A stretch of DNA of 64,000 nt from Ornithodoros turicata (Eukaryota; Arthropoda; Arachnida; Ixodida; Argasidae), in NCBI RefSeq assembly GCF_037126465.1, contig NC_088201.1, positions 230,412,258 to 230,476,257 on the forward strand, given 5' to 3'. How positions within the stretch are numbered: position 1 is the first letter of the stretch; the number at the start of each line of letters is the position of its first letter. Under the pieces are notes generated by a model. That model saw only the letters and a list, made by a program, of their open reading frames with translations, made no database searches and was not told the DNA's origin. Positions 22,709-35,689 of the stretch are shown one piece after another. A program made the position numbers and the translations under genes.

Positions 22709-22866
22709 CTCAAGCAGCACAATGTACTGAAAGTCAAGTGCAATAGGGGTGGCCGGTATGTGTCTTATCAATGTTCCTTAGTTTCACAATTCAGTTCAAG
22801 GCCTTCCACCAACCCGTCCACCCTTATTGCACTCGACTTTCAGTACATTGTGCTGCTTGGGCAGTT
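22709..22866. repeat. Hairpin insertion in gypsy RNase H, next to a poly(A/T) tract
   Basis: Bases 22709-22752 (ACTCAAGCAGCACAATGTAC and on) are the reverse complement of about 22815-22866 with few mismatches; the loop is about 60 bases. The hairpin replaces the middle of RNase H. A run of about 18 T at 22664-22684 (A on the coding strand) follows on the integrase side. Confidence 0.85.
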
Positions 22867-23610
22867 GCCCGTGTAGAGCGTGAAGTGGGGGTAGGTAGAT
22901 ATTGGTGAAATCGTTCGGTGACATCCCAGTGCGCCGCGATCGCCTCAACGTCAGTAGTGCGTTTGTGCTCGTCTGCGGCTGGTGCTTTTTTCATTGCGCG
23001 TCTGACGACCACCTGGATCCCGTCCATCGATTTGCACATGCACAGCACCAAGAGCTGTCTGCGAGGCGTCCACGTAGACTTCTGTAGGAAGTTGGAGGTT
23101 GAAATTTTCAAGCATCGGTGCTTCCGTCCACTTTCTTTTTGTGTCTGCATCGCTTCTCAGCATCCTGGTGTCCGTGTGAGCAAAGCAACCTTGCGAGTTA
23201 GTTCAGTCAGTGGTCGTGCTGTCTTGGCGAAGCCTTGCGCTAAGAAACCCAAGAAGGAACGTAGTTCTCTCATTGATAGCGACGTTTCAGAGTTCATGAT
23301 AGCTGAAGTTCTTTTCGCGTCGACAGCTGTATCATCACGTGATACAATAAGTTCCAAGAATGTTATTGACGATGCAAGGAAGGCGTACTTCTTGATATCT
23401 ACATGTAATCCAGGGCTTTTGATTGTTCGTAGCGTCGTATCAGGAATGTCTTCATGTTGCTGCACGTCATCTGTCTAGATGCATACGTCATCAATATGAA
23501 CACAAACTTGCCTTTCTATCTATATCTATCTATTAGTTCCTCCTCTACTAGTCTCTCATACATCATAGCTTGCATAGTAGCACTATGAGCTTTTCGGGCT
23601 ACTTCAAATC
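22867..23610 (-). pseudogene. Gypsy RT and RNase H fragment
   Basis: Near 23580 the minus strand gives TMQAMMYERLVEEEL, the block before the RT active site. Near 23490 it gives CVHIDDVCI, the catalytic YIDD-type motif with H for Y and a stop after it. Next is 'SPGLHVDIKKYAFLASSITFLELIVS', then 'SMRELRSFLGFLAQ'. RNase H begins with VYVDASQTALGAV near 23060 (catalytic D in DAS) and continues to 'ERFHQYL' at about 22890, where the hairpin interrupts it. The frame changes at about 23160 and in the RNase H part. Confidence 0.8.
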
Positions 23611-24615
23611 TTGTGAGGCGGCCTCACAGCTCGTCACACCCCACAAGTAAACGAAATTATTAAACGTTCGAATATTATTTATTTTCATCTTCCTGTGGGC
23701 ACCAGGATCACCGGGGTGGGGGGTGGGGATTAGTTATTGTGTCGATCGTATTGTATATGTAAGCTGTTCTCCTCTCGCTTCTTCAGTATGTGTGTGTGCC
23801 GCGTTAAAGTAATGTGTTCGAAAGGCAACACCAATAATTAGAAAGCGAATAACAACAGTTGTGTGCGTTCTCTTTCTCAAACAGGCACCCGCCGTCGCGA
23901 TCAACAAAGATGTGATGCAAGATATACTCCGCACCTACACTTCAGGCATACAAAAGGTGAGAAAACTTTATTACGCGAATGTAGTCTCCGTTTGCTCTGA
24001 TTAACGAATTCCAAAAAGGAAATCGTTGACCTTATTCTACATATGTTCAGTCACTAAAGACATCGGCTTCCGGGATCTTCTTTTCGCACAGGATAACCTC
24101 GTGTTCTGTATGCATGTACTCGCGTCCATCCCACATGCAGTCTTCAGTGGTGTAGTATTTAATAAGAAAAATATACCGTCGTTTCCACCAGGTATCACTA
24201 GTGAAACAACCTTTGGGTACGCATCCAAAAGGGGAGCACTAAGCGATACGATGAATCCAAATTTCATCAGGACTTGAGCTGACGGTTCTTTCCAACAGAC
24301 GAGATTTCCAACAGAAACGGGACGACAACAGCAGCATACAAAAAAAAAAAAACACTCCGGGTAGATATATATGTTGATTTAGAAGCTCTGTTGAAAGGCT
24401 TTTGTTGCAGCACGTGGTCGTGACACATGTGTCACGAATATCCGTACCTACATTTGCGTTGATATGCTGCCTGCGCAGAAATACAGGCCGGATTTGCATA
24501 TTTTTACAGATTACGCCTTTCCATGTCGACCTTATAGAGCAACAGTTGAGGCTATTTTAAAGAAATTCGGAACGATTGTTAAGTACATCCAGGTGCATTA
24601 TCCAGCGCGTAATAG
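23611..24615. other. No recognisable gene
   Basis: There is a short GGGGTGGGG run near 23715 and an A-run at 24339-24350. No domain, RNA gene or paired terminal repeat is seen. Confidence 0.35.
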
Positions 24616-26735
24616 TATAATTGGTGTCCTTTTTTAGGCGATACAGATTTTTCATTAAAAAACTACAAGGGCTATAGACATTATGTTTTCACTTCTATCA
24701 TCTCTGCACTCTAAATCAGGTAACGCATATGTAACGGTTAAGTACCGCTTGGCCAGGAGGTACATTTTTTTTAAATGTACCTCTTAAAATTAAGAAGTAC
24801 ATGCGCCCTCACATGCGGTACACGTAACGGATAGCGCGCAGCAATTTAGGCCTACCCGTCGGGGTGGTTCCCCTCCTCCACGATATATTAACGCTGCACG
24901 ATAAATATAACAAACAAATACCTTTATTCGAAAGTTATATCCATTTCAACGGGTGATGCTTGTCCAACTCGAACGTGCATTGTCATGATGCACAAACGCC
25001 GAACACACGGGGCATAAACGTATATGGATGAAGGATGACCACTGCATCTCTCCTTCACCATTGCAGCTGCTCTGTGGTCATGCTTCTCTATCTCTTCCAC
25101 ACCTTTGGATTGCTGTTCTTCCCCAACTTCCGTGTCTTCCGCAGAACGTAACACCAACCACAGTAGACGATTGACTCACACATTTGCGACATCACAAGTG
25201 CGACATCGACACGTGCAATCTAGGCTCCTCTAATTCACGCATCAACGTTCGTGCATGAAGCACAAAGTACGTTGTCTCCGTCCCTCAGTCGTTGTGTCCA
25301 GCCTGCCGATGATCACGACCACTGGGAAACAGAGCGAAGATGAACGAAAATGCGTCGTGCAGACAAATAATTACTTCAGAGATATAATACGCACCTTAAA
25401 TGACTCCAATCTTGAAAGCGTGGAACGAATTTCTTCGAAGACCGAGCAGACTCGTCCTCGCTCCCCGACGTTTCAAAACAAACTGATTTGCAGCGGTTCC
25501 AAGAAACGCATTCTTCCCAAACGTGCGATCCCTCACGGTCACGGGTTCTAGTTATTGCACTCCTTTGACAGAATGATAGTGCGCATCGATTACGGCACTG
25601 CTGCATAAGGGAATTTATTAACTGGTATTCGGAATCACACGAAATATTTTTGCAGCGCATGGATATCGTTAGAAGGCGTTCGTACTCATGCGCCGGAAAC
25701 ACGCGGTACACATGAGGTACAGCTGCTATATATCGCGCTTAAAAGGTACCTAGCCGGTACGGCTGGGTCTCGGAGTCCTTGTACCGTTTGAATTTCGCAG
25801 TGGTCGCGAACTGTACCTGTTGGTTGAGGACCCTACCTCATGTGTACTGCTTGGCCCAGGTGCGGGTCCTCTTTCATGCAGTACATATCGGGTGCCGGAT
25901 TTAGAGTGTGGGCCGGCGGACGTTCTTAGCCATATGTTCCTCGACCGTCAAGTCACTAATTACCTAAAAATCGCTAATTATCCTTTTAATTATAATAGAT
26001 ACGAAGTTGTCCCAAAGAGAACATCTGTTCCTTTCGGTGACCTGATACCGTAGCCGTTTTCAGAACAAAAATCCGTTCGGTAGATCGTCCGCAAAAAAAT
26101 CGTGAAGGAACACACTTTTGTTCTTCATTTTGTTCAATGCGCATCTTTGGTGTCCCGTCTTTCCTTCACCCCAATGTGAGAGGGGGAAAGAGCACACTGT
26201 CGCCTCTTGCGTCCTGGTAAAAGACTCACAGAAAATGCAGCCCAAGATAAGGGCAGTTCCGATAGCGTCGCCCGATACATGTGTTTTTGTTTTCTTTCCG
26301 CAAGTTAAGCTCATCTTGGACGCATGAGGAAGCACTGTGGCGGCATCTTCGACGCATGAGGCTCCTTCACCATCGCTCGTTGGGGTGAAGGAAAGACTGG
26401 TCTCCGAAGATGCACTTTGAACAAAATAAAGAAAAAAATGGTGTTACTTCACGAACTATTTGCGGACGATCTACCGAACGGATTTTTTTTTCTGAAAACA
26501 GCTACGATATCAGGTCACCGAAGGGAACAGATATTCTCATTGGGACAACTTGGTAGCTTTTATAATTACAAAGTTAATTAACGATTTTTAGGTAATTAGT
26601 GATTAGACGGTTGGGTAACATATGGCCAAGAACGTCTGCCAGCCCAGAGATAATAGAAGTGGAAACAGCATGTCTATAACCCTTATACTTTTTTAATGAA
26701 AAATCTGTATCACCTAAAAAAAGGCACTCTGTATA
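24616..26735. mobile_element. Foldback element with TA-flanked ends, left arm split by an insertion
   Basis: The right arm (26389-26735) is the reverse complement of two separate left pieces, 24616-24706 and 25909-26172. The outer ends read TATAATTGGTGTCC and, reversed, TATACAGAGTGCC, followed in both by CTTTTTTTAGG-type sequence and ACAGATTTTTCATTAAAAAA. TA at both ends suggests a mariner-like non-autonomous element. It has no coding capacity. The split is caused by the element at 24707-25908. Confidence 0.75.
24707..25908. mobile_element. Nested 1.2-kb DNA transposon with CACTCTAAATC termini
   Basis: It begins CACTCTAAATC and ends GATTTAGAGTG, perfect 11-bp inverted ends, and exactly separates two pieces that are contiguous in the other arm of the host foldback. 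The flanks are consistent with a 2-bp duplication (TG). Subterminal GGTAC-containing repeats occur at both ends (24740-24830 and 25700-25870). No transposase is seen, so it is non-autonomous. The superfamily is not assigned. Confidence 0.7.
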
Positions 26736-27042
26736 TCGAGTTTTTGCTACACATTTCCTTGGCTACCAGTATGCCGTCATGACAGCGAGAAAAAGAATGC
26801 GAGAAACATCGAACGCGAGTTCCTAAAACGCGCGGTTCCTCTTCGCCCGCGTGGCGACGCTGCCCTGGAGCACTCTCCCCATTTTCGGTGCGGTTTAAAT
26901 TGCGCCAAAAGTGAGCGGAAGGGCTTGTCATCGCAGAAACGTCCTGATGTTCTGGCAATGCCGTTGAGCTGACATGGTGTCGCTCTGCTCAAGAATTTCA
27001 AATCGTGGGGGATTAGCAGGATTTACAATGCTGACAATAAAG
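26736..27042. other. Spacer between two foldback elements
   Basis: No gene or repeat is recognised in this 0.3-kb stretch. Confidence 0.4.
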
Positions 27043-27569
27043 TATAGGGTTCGCCAACATTAAATTCGGGGTTAGTAACTAAGATAAAACAAATAAGGAC
27101 AGCAAATATAGATGTTAGAGGACGTGTTATACTGCAAAATCCCATGTCGACAATGCAGTTTGGTCTGCTTTTCTGCGGATAAATCGTCAAAATTAAAAAA
27201 AAAAAAAAAACGCCGCTGCCTAAACGCCTATAACTGTGTTTCAGCTCCTTTCCGTCAGATGGAGGACCGTTCGAACGCGGCGTTGCAGAGTGCGATGCTG
27301 CATTCATTTCCACATGTTCACTTGGTTTCGTTTCGTCTGCAGTTCGTCTGAGTTCGACCGTTTCGCCATCTGACGGAAAGGAGCGGAAACACAGGTGCAG
27401 CCGATTAGCCAGCGGCGGTTTTCAAATTTTCACGATTTATCCGCAGAGAAACGGACCAAATGCCAGTACGGACATAAAATTTTGGGGTCTAATACGTCCC
27501 CTAACGTCTGCATTTGCTTCCCCACACTTCGTTAGAAACCCTGAAGCTTATCTTGGCGAACCCTGTATA
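27043..27569. mobile_element. Foldback MITE with TA-flanked CAGGGTTCGCCAA ends
   Basis: The left end reads TATAGGGTTCGCCAA and the right end TTGGCGAACCCTGTATA. The arms pair over about 225 bases, including CTTTTCTGCGGATAAATCGT and CTCCTTTCCGTCAGATGG, around a short centre near 27320. The TA target site and CAGGGT-like tips suggest a mariner-type MITE. An A-run at 27196-27211 breaks one arm. Confidence 0.8.
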
Positions 27570-28110
27570 TCGCTTGAATTGGCGAACAACAACAAATAAG
27601 TTAATGGTAATGAATGGGGAAATTCGCCACGTAAGGTGCGGCCCACTACCCCAAGGCACAATGGGGCAGGACGAGATGTGTCCTGATGAAGAGGTGATGA
27701 ACGACGCTAAATAGGGTCGACAGTCAGTGGAGTCAGTAAGACATCAACAGAACGGTAGGCAAAACCGCAGCACACAAAAACACACACTCAGCACACAGGC
27801 AGGCAGATCATAGGGTAGGCAGGAGACCAGTGTCCCGGGGAAAAATCTTGAAATACTCAAGAACTTTGCGATGGTCAATCTGGTTAGACCAAGGTCCTAG
27901 AATGGTTTACAATGTGAATGGTGCGGCTGTAATCGACTGCAGGCGACACTGTAGGAGCTGCTCTTTGGGAGGTGTACAGGTGTGGATTGGCAAAATGTCA
28001 AACAGCGGTTCGGCGAAGTGGCAGGTCCGCTACTCGTCGCGACAAAATTCTAAGCATGGATGCTTACAGAACGGGTAATTCTTTTAATTCCAGAATGTAA
28101 TAATTGCTGC
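27570..28110. other. No recognisable gene
   Basis: Short frames only. A CA-rich segment (ACACAAAAACACACACTC) lies near 27770. No repeat boundary is seen. Confidence 0.35.
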
Positions 28111-28320
28111 TACCCCAAGAACACACTGTCATCCCAGGGCTATCCTAAGGTTGTCAGATGGGGACAGGTATGGCATCCCTAGGATGTCAAAATCTGATCC
28201 TCAAAATGTCATAATACTGCCACTTTGGCATATGAGATGACATCCCCGAGGCTGTCCCTCGCCCATCCTCAGGGACCAATTTAGGACAGTTTAAGTACAC
28301 ATGGAGGACAATGCTTTCCC
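28111..28320. repeat. Left terminus of composite element
   Basis: The terminal 14 bp are perfect and are followed by CTGTCATCCCAGG, GTTGTCAGATGGGGAC and GGCATCCCTAGGATGTC, a run of short GGATGTCC-like subterminal repeats in both orientations. Confidence 0.55.
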
Positions 28321-29589
28321 TCAATTCCCTGTTTTGATTTGTGTTCCCATGCAACACGTTTGCGCTAGTATACGTCTAAAAGATGTCTAAATGTAGACTT
28401 TGCGAATGTCTATTAGATGTCTAACAAAGTAGCTCTATTGCTTCGTATCCGTCCCCTAGTCCAGCTAACGTTACGCTAAAATACAGCTAATAGCCGGATA
28501 ATTGTTGGATCGGTTTAGACCATACGTCTAAAATGGGACGGTACTTATCTATCCACTGAGCCGTCATATAGACATGTATTAGCCATAACATCTAAAAGTA
28601 TACATATTTTATACCTAAATTTTGGCACTAGTGGCCCATGTATTGGTTCATCCAGGTATATGTCACTGACATGCACATGCACTTATATGCGGTTCATGCA
28701 CAGTATGTCTTACAAAAGCAACATGGATGTTGGTACAAGATTTATTTCTATGAATATATTGGGCAAACACTGACTTCCAAACATGTCGACAAGTCAGCAG
28801 ACATTGTGAGCACTTCCCCTTATTGCACAGTCACATACCAGCAAATCTTGATACTCTTCCAAAGCAGATAGTAATGTACATGTACACAAATCGCAGCACT
28901 TATATCACTGGTAGCTGCAAGTATTGTCTCTGTCTCTGGGTCCGTGCTTGAGTGCTCCAAATGCAACCAGTACTTTACACACGTGTGGGGTGGTAGACAG
29001 CTGTGGGTAGCAGGAAGGAACGTTTCCGAGGTACACTGAAAATAGAAAAGGCAATGTGTGATATCACTATAAATGCCTGTATGTAAAAATGTTGCATGCA
29101 GCTTGTTTACTGCAGAACTGCAAATTATGCATATTTTTTATTCAGGTACTATGCAAGTGTCAAGCATTTCCGTATCCATACATGTCGGATCATAGTTGCT
29201 CGTGGAGAACCCATTTGATTCCAGACTGACAATACGAAGACGAAAGATGAGGTTACTAAAGGGATCGTGAAGAGACACATCCTACTCGGCAAATCACAAT
29301 GTGCACACGTTAAAAAGGAAATTGTGTGACTGAATGTGAAAAATAATCATTCTGACAGGCTGCATGGCATCAATGACATGAATCAGACGCAGTTCAGACA
29401 ATCCAACTGTAACTGTAGCTATGTGGCAACAAAGTATTTACAAGATACTCACACGAGCATCAGATTAGGAAACTCTTAGAAGTCCAGCGATATTGAACAA
29501 CAGCACAGTCAGATTAGAAAATGTAATAGTTTTTGTTTACCTGAAGTTGGATCGTAGCTGCAGCTAAGCCGAAGTGCCAACGAATGACC

Positions 29590-29780
29590 CCCCAGTAAAC
29601 CACCGATGTCCCAAGGACGTCTACATGATGTTACCCTCAGGACGATGAAGACATCCTGAGGACATCCTGAAACATAATTTTGACATACTTGGGACGTACT
29701 GAGAACTGCCAAAATAACATCCGCGCACGTCCCAAGGGAGTCCATAGTACGTCAATGACGACCTTTTACGGACCTCTAGT
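29590..29780. repeat. Inner inverted repeat, left copy
   Basis: It contains CAGTAAACCACCGATGTCCC and several GGACGTC / GGACATCC motifs, matched in reverse complement by 34200-34365. The same subterminal motif class occurs at the outer ends, so this is probably the end of a related element. Confidence 0.6.
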
Positions 29781-31384
29781 GGACCTTTTTCCCGTGCCTT
29801 AGCCAGGCTTACTGGCGTTCTCTGAACATTACATCAACACCGCACAGCAGTGCGTATCAGTGGCACAAACAAGCAACATTAGATCAAACACTTTATTTCG
29901 TATGAAACTGAGCGTCATAGCATCGTATTACCTCACCAGGTATTATATCACAGCGTAACATGACCAGCATTTTTTTTCGCATTATTATTTAGAACTTACA
30001 TGTCTTTGAACACATGATGTCCATGAACACACACAGCATCGGTCCACAAGGGGAAAAACTTAAAGGTATATGCCCGCAATGTCCGAAGTGCGACGTTGAA
30101 ACATATGTTGAAGCACTGGCATAACCGACGACCATGCTGCACTGTGTTTCGTACAACTGGAGATTTGCGATGTGTCCAGCTTGCCTTTCGTGCGCAAAAA
30201 TTAACGCTATCCAACTTCGGCTATATTCACTTTTCGCCACGGACTCCCTTCCCTGCCGCGTCATGTAAGCTTAACCTGAAAGAAATGTAATTTCAAAAAC
30301 ACTGCTACAGCAAAATGGCACTGTGAAGTACGCATCGACGTATACGCATACCTTTAGACACAGCGCCTATGGTTGCAGTCTGCAGTAGCCTAGCATTCTC
30401 CCTATCAACAGCCCTATTGCCTGCGAAGACGGGAAACGCATGGATAACCACGTAGTAGGAACGTGAATGCCTCGCACATTCACTACGTACCTTCAAAACG
30501 GGTAAAATCTTGAAAATGACGCGGGGGACGCCACTTGGAGATCCATAATTCACATTCATCCGCTACGACGTTTCCACACATCTGTAAAAGAGTCAACAAG
30601 GTGCGACACATTGTACTTCCCTGCAAATTCTTTATTAAAATCACTCAGCATTTTTTACATACAGTGGCACAGCCGTAAAGGCTTGTGCTGCCGTGGAGCA
30701 CATGACAAAGTTGCACGGGTGAAGCGTATGCCCAATCTGTTTCACAGTAAACACAAGTCACTGAAGAGCTCTGAAACGCACTTTAGCGTAACTTACCTGA
30801 TGTCTTTCAACATTTCTGTGACCTTCTCACGTCGTGAGTGTGCTGTCCCAACCGCGTTGTTCACCGCGATGAATACGTCGAAAGTATCTGAAATTCATAG
30901 ATTAGACATTAGTAACGGGGCCACTGACGATGTTGCATCTTCACCTTGAAAAGCGCTGGTAGGGTCACGAGTACACTTAGCTGAAAGATAAAGCATAGGG
31001 TAATAGGAATCAAAAGGGTAATAATCACACAGCTAGCATAAAGTAATAGAACCCACACGCTAGGAATGATACCAAACAAAAGTTGCACGAATCGTACAAA
31101 CATAGAACTAACCTTTAATCTAAGAAATCGCAAGGCTTCTGGACCTATCTTCCAGGGTACACACATAAAAGCACCCCCAGGCAACACTAGTAGGGCATAA
31201 AAACACATTCACAGCAGTCCAGGGCACCAGAGCAACGACGGAACGCGAGACAACGGGAGCCAGAAAAAGGCGTGCGAACGCAACGAAGCTTGCAAGCGAA
31301 ATGGACGCCGCCCGCAGCGCAGAAACGGCAGGAAGGCCACCTGCCCGCCAGGCCATGCCCCAGCGCCGGGCGCTCCTCGGGGTG

Positions 31385-32560
31385 TAGCAAGGGAACGGAA
31401 AGTCGCGCGAAGACGGGACCAACGCTATCGGAAAGAGGACGTTTTCCTCTTCAAAAACACATCTCAATCACCTTCCTACGCCAGCAAGAACCCGATATCG
31501 AAAAAAATGCCCCAGGCCCATGTATCAGAGAACCGCCGTTGCCACTGTGTTCTAACTCGAGAACCGAGAGGGATAGAAAGATGCGGCAAGTTTCTACGCG
31601 TTTCCCATGTCGAGTGCGTGTGCCTATTAAAAGGAAGTCGGATCCGCCGTGGGCTTCAAGCCTGAAGACAGGGACAAAAATCGGTGAACGGTGGTCGGTG
31701 TCAGGAATTTCGAGAATGACGTCTTAACCACTGGAAATCGACGGCTGGTCTCAATTGGAAAGTTGTAGAGCAGGGAACAGAGCACGCGCACACAAAATTT
31801 CGACTAAATCGGACATCGGGTAATCGACTTACGACACCGAAAAGTGGGAAGCGTTTCAGGGTGGCTCTAGCCAGCCTCGCAGCTCGTCATGCTCTTAAGC
31901 CGATATCGGGAGAACGGAACATCGCGCGCCTGCGGGACAAACGCTGTTGGAAAGAGCACATTGAGACATTCCTAACGAAGGCAAACATGACCATGTGGCA
32001 GCAACGGGAAGGCTTTTTTTTTTTGGGGGGGGGGGAAGCCGCTGGTCCCATGTATTGGGAGGAGTGTGAACGCGGAATCCTCTAACTCGAGAGCTGCTAA
32101 ATTTAGAGAGACGCGGTGAATTTTATCACGTGCTCCGCGTCGAGAACAGTGGGTTCTCCAAGTATGAACCCTGTCCGAGGCGAACTTCTTTCCAACAAGG
32201 GCACTGAAGTTCGGAAAAACGAATTTTACTAACGCGTCTCCACCTACGAGTTCGAAACCACTACAGATCAGTTCCTGTGTGATTTGCGCGATCACACAGC
32301 TAATCCAGGCCCGTTCGGACCTGAATTTTGGTCTCGATCCAACAGTCCGGGCGGGATTTACAAGACTTTGAAGGTGTCAGAAGCACCGACGGTTGTCTAG
32401 AATTTTCAAATATCTGGACAACCGCCAGGATTTCTCACAAGCCGCAAGGTGCACGCGTAGGGGGATGGAAGGGAAATTCGTCACAAGAAACAGCATCCCG
32501 ATATCGCCGCTGCAGGCCAAGATATTAGACGCGGGAACCCATCGCGAAACACCGCGATGT
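31385..32560. repeat. Decayed long tandem repeat, unit about 520-530 bp
   Basis: Two diverged copies align: GGGAACGGAAAGTCGCGCG near 31391 with GAGAACGGAACATCGCGCG near 31911, and TCTAACTCGAGAAC near 31550 with TCTAACTCGAGAGC near 32082. A partial third copy may follow near 32430. A T10G10-type run at 32013-32034 lies within the second copy. No coding function is seen. Confidence 0.5.
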
Positions 32561-32639
32561 CACTCTGATGGGGTTAAACCATCACTGGATGGCTAAAAGA
32601 CGCCGCGGTATCAACCGCCACCTCAAGTGGCATGTGCAG

Positions 32640-33010
32640 TGCTCAGTTGGAATCTCTATGCATATCTGATCTATTCTGACCGATGATGTTACTACGGTGC
32701 CGTAGGGGACCTGAGCACATTCTTCTTATTTGTCCATGCTACCAACCTTCCCGAACCGCGCTCTCTCAGATCCTTAGTCAGTTGGAATTTCGCCCTTTCT
32801 ATCTCTATGAAAATTGCTTGGCCCCTGGTGAAATCCAGCCCATCAACACTCTGTGATGAGAGCTTTTTTGGTCTTTTTAGACACGTCAGGACTTCGATCC
32901 TTATGGTGAAGGGGCACATTTCATCGCATTTTATGCCAGTGGGCTCAGGTATCCACACTAGCAACGAAACTCCTCATTATTAACCTTAGAAATAAAGTTG
33001 TTGTTTTATT
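32640..33010 (+). pseudogene. 3' end of a 5'-truncated non-LTR retrotransposon (LINE)
   Basis: The plus strand encodes EHILLICPCYQPSR near 32715, the E-H-x-L-x-x-C-P-x-Y motif at the C-terminus of many arthropod non-LTR ORF2 proteins. It is followed by 'LSQILSQLEFRPFYLYE' and, after a frameshift near 32850, by 'MRAFLVFLDTSGLR' and a stop. Upstream RT and endonuclease are absent, as expected for 5' truncation during target-primed insertion. An AATAAAG near 32990 may be its polyadenylation signal. The clade is not assigned. Confidence 0.65.
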
Positions 33011-34199
33011 GATACTCTAGGCCAATTCCTTCGATTGGTTTCGCATTCTTTGAACTGGTGCAGTGTGTACAAAACATGTTGGATTACATTAAATCAAGTG
33101 GAGATCAGCGTTTAGCATTTATATCCATTAAGCCAATTCATTGAATTGCTTCTTTATTCCGTGGGTACGGTCTTCGCCACACAACATAGTGGAACATGAT
33201 GTCGCGAAGGTATAGCTTCTCTTCAAAAACCCTGATTCTGTCAGTGAGGAACTTGTACCTGACGGCTACATAATGAACGAATTGACTGTCTGATTTGTCT
33301 TTGAATCTCGTTGGAATTGTGGTGACAATTCAATGATGTTATGTCTTCTCGTTCCGGCAGGGAAGCACATCTGGAGATGTAGTTGTGTGTGTTCCGTTCT
33401 ACATGGAGATATTGCAAGAGATATCGAGGTCTTCTCGGCCTTCCCAACTACCTTTATTAGCACTACAGTAAAAGGAAACAGAAGCTAGATACTGTGGTAC
33501 ATCTGCTAAGCTCGGACCATGTCGGGAGTTTCTTTGTAAATTCAGATGAATAATTTTTGTGTGTTGCCACTTCGGTAACACGGATAAAAAATAGTGTCAC
33601 TGTTTTAGTTTCTTGCTGCACGCTGTTGAACGTTATCATAAGGATACAAAAATATAATGAGCATCGAAAGTATGTTTGTATTCTACTTCTAAATCAACAT
33701 CCGATCGGGACGCCATTTCGAAGTCCCAGCGATATCATTAAAATGCATCCTGGCTCAGGTCCCGCAAGGTCGCCATTTTCCCATGTATTTGTTCCTATCC
33801 CGATGCGTGCAATGCCGGAGGCCGCCCTTAGATACCCCATTGTTACCAGACGTTGGCTTGCGTGGATTGTAGCGCGCTAAAGATCCAGTTGAAGCACAAT
33901 CCAAGCCAGGCCAAGTAACCGAAGGAGAAATGGACGACTGCAGCGCCTGCGGCGCCTGGTACAACAGGTACGCTATGTGATGCACGCAGCCGTGCACTAG
34001 ATCCTTCCGATCGCTCAACACGTTTAAAAACGGACCAAAAAGTGAAACACGACAGAGAAAGTTGTTATACGCGTTTAATTTGGACATATAAAGACTAGAT
34101 TCATTCGCAGAAACAACAAAAACATTTTGCCGCTAAACTTAGCGCGCTGAAGTGATCCGGAACGGCAACAGTGGGGTATCTAGTGGCGGCCTTCTTCGT

Positions 34200-34365
34200 T
34201 GCACGCTTTTCCGAGGTGAGTTTGGGGGACCTGTCCTGGCTAGACAACGCTAGGACGTTTCGAATGACGTCTTATTTACATCATTGGGACATTTTTCGCG
34301 GATCAGGACTTCGGGATCTTTTCAGGACGTCCATGGGACATCGGTGGTTTACTGGGCCACAGGAC
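34200..34365. repeat. Inner inverted repeat, right copy
   Basis: Reverse complement of 29590-29760 with mismatches, including CATGGGACATCGGTGGTTTACTGGG. It is followed at 34380-34440 and again at 34780-34850 by a related phrase (AGCACCTATAAA...GAGGTACCCG), indicating a further direct duplication. Confidence 0.6.
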
Positions 34366-35689
34366 AGGCGTTGTATTCGTCACCTCCAATCCATGAGCCT
34401 GGAAGCACCTATAAAACACATGAAACCATGAGGTACCCGCGCCAGCATAATGTGTGCGGCTTTTGACAGCCAGATATCAGACGAAAGAACTTCTCGACGT
34501 ACGCACTGTTTTAAAAAATGCAACTATCATCAACATGCTGCCCGTGGAAAAATGGTCACTGCCCCCATATTTCACTGCAACACAGTCAGCACAGATTAGT
34601 GGCAACAGCACAGAGTAGTGAGAGCAGACAGCGTCAGATCAGCGAGTACATAGAACACAAGGAGACAACAAATAGGAAAGGCTAACTGTTTTCGTTTACC
34701 TAAAATGTGATCGTAGCTCCAGCCCAGCTGAAGTGCTAACAAATGGCTTACAGGCCAGGCGTAGTAATCGTGACCTTCATTCCATGACTCTGCCAGCACC
34801 TATAAAGATAATAAAGACGTAAATCCAAGAGGTACCCGAGCCAACAACGTATCCAAACGATTGAATCTTAACACACACATACGTCAGTCCCATATCTCCA
34901 TATTGTTCGTCGCCAGTACACTGAACAGACAGCATCGAACGTACCCAAACGACAATCTTGTTAACACATTTAGGTCAGTCCCACATCTCCATTGTGCTCG
35001 TCACTCATTCGCAACATCATTCTACAGAGAAAAAAAAACATATTCAGCTGCTGTGCTCCAGAGCTCTATCGCATGCGATTGTGAACACAAGCAGGCACAA
35101 ATCTGAAAGCAGAGGACAAGAAAGAAAGCAAACTCACCCATGAAACCTGAAGTACAGAGAACAAATAAGGGACGTTGCCTCCTCGCTACAGCAGCCCTCG
35201 TTGTTACGCTTAACGATATCGCTCATTGCGTATTGGACAGGATGCCGGAACTGTCCAGTTGACCGACAGATTGCAAGAAAACATACGCACAACGCTGGAC
35301 AAGAAATAAACTTACTAAACTTCGAAACTCTAGAGTAGCGAGCGTCAGCTCGAGCAACTGAGCGAACAAGTTTGAACGCCGACCGTTGCGCGGCCCCGCT
35401 GGCGGCGCCCTCTGCCGATGCAGTTTCCAAACTGGCGCCCGAGGGCGTCTGGTTCAGGTAGAACCTTTGAAAGTCAAAACAAGTGCCACAGAATCGCGCG
35501 TTTTGTTCTTCCCAGGAGAAATCCTTCATGTATCATAGACAGTCATTCCTTTTGGCGGCAGGGAATTTTACGCTGGGCCCCGTACCCTATATTTAAGAAT
35601 AATGTCAGTCAGGTCCGAGGATCGGCCCAAAAACAAAACAAATGTGCTTAGGGAGTCTGAGCAGGTAAACTAAACAATATAATAGTTCT

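Larger units (their letters stand above)
22018..23610 (-). mobile_element. Ty3/gypsy retrotransposon pol remnant
   Basis: On the minus strand, from 23610 downward, come RT (thumb and HIDDV catalytic block), RNase H and the N-terminal zinc-binding part of integrase, the order of Ty3/gypsy pol. No LTRs were found. The left end is cut at a poly(A) junction and the body is interrupted by a hairpin at 22709-22866. Stops and shifts are frequent, so this is a decayed copy. Confidence 0.85.
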
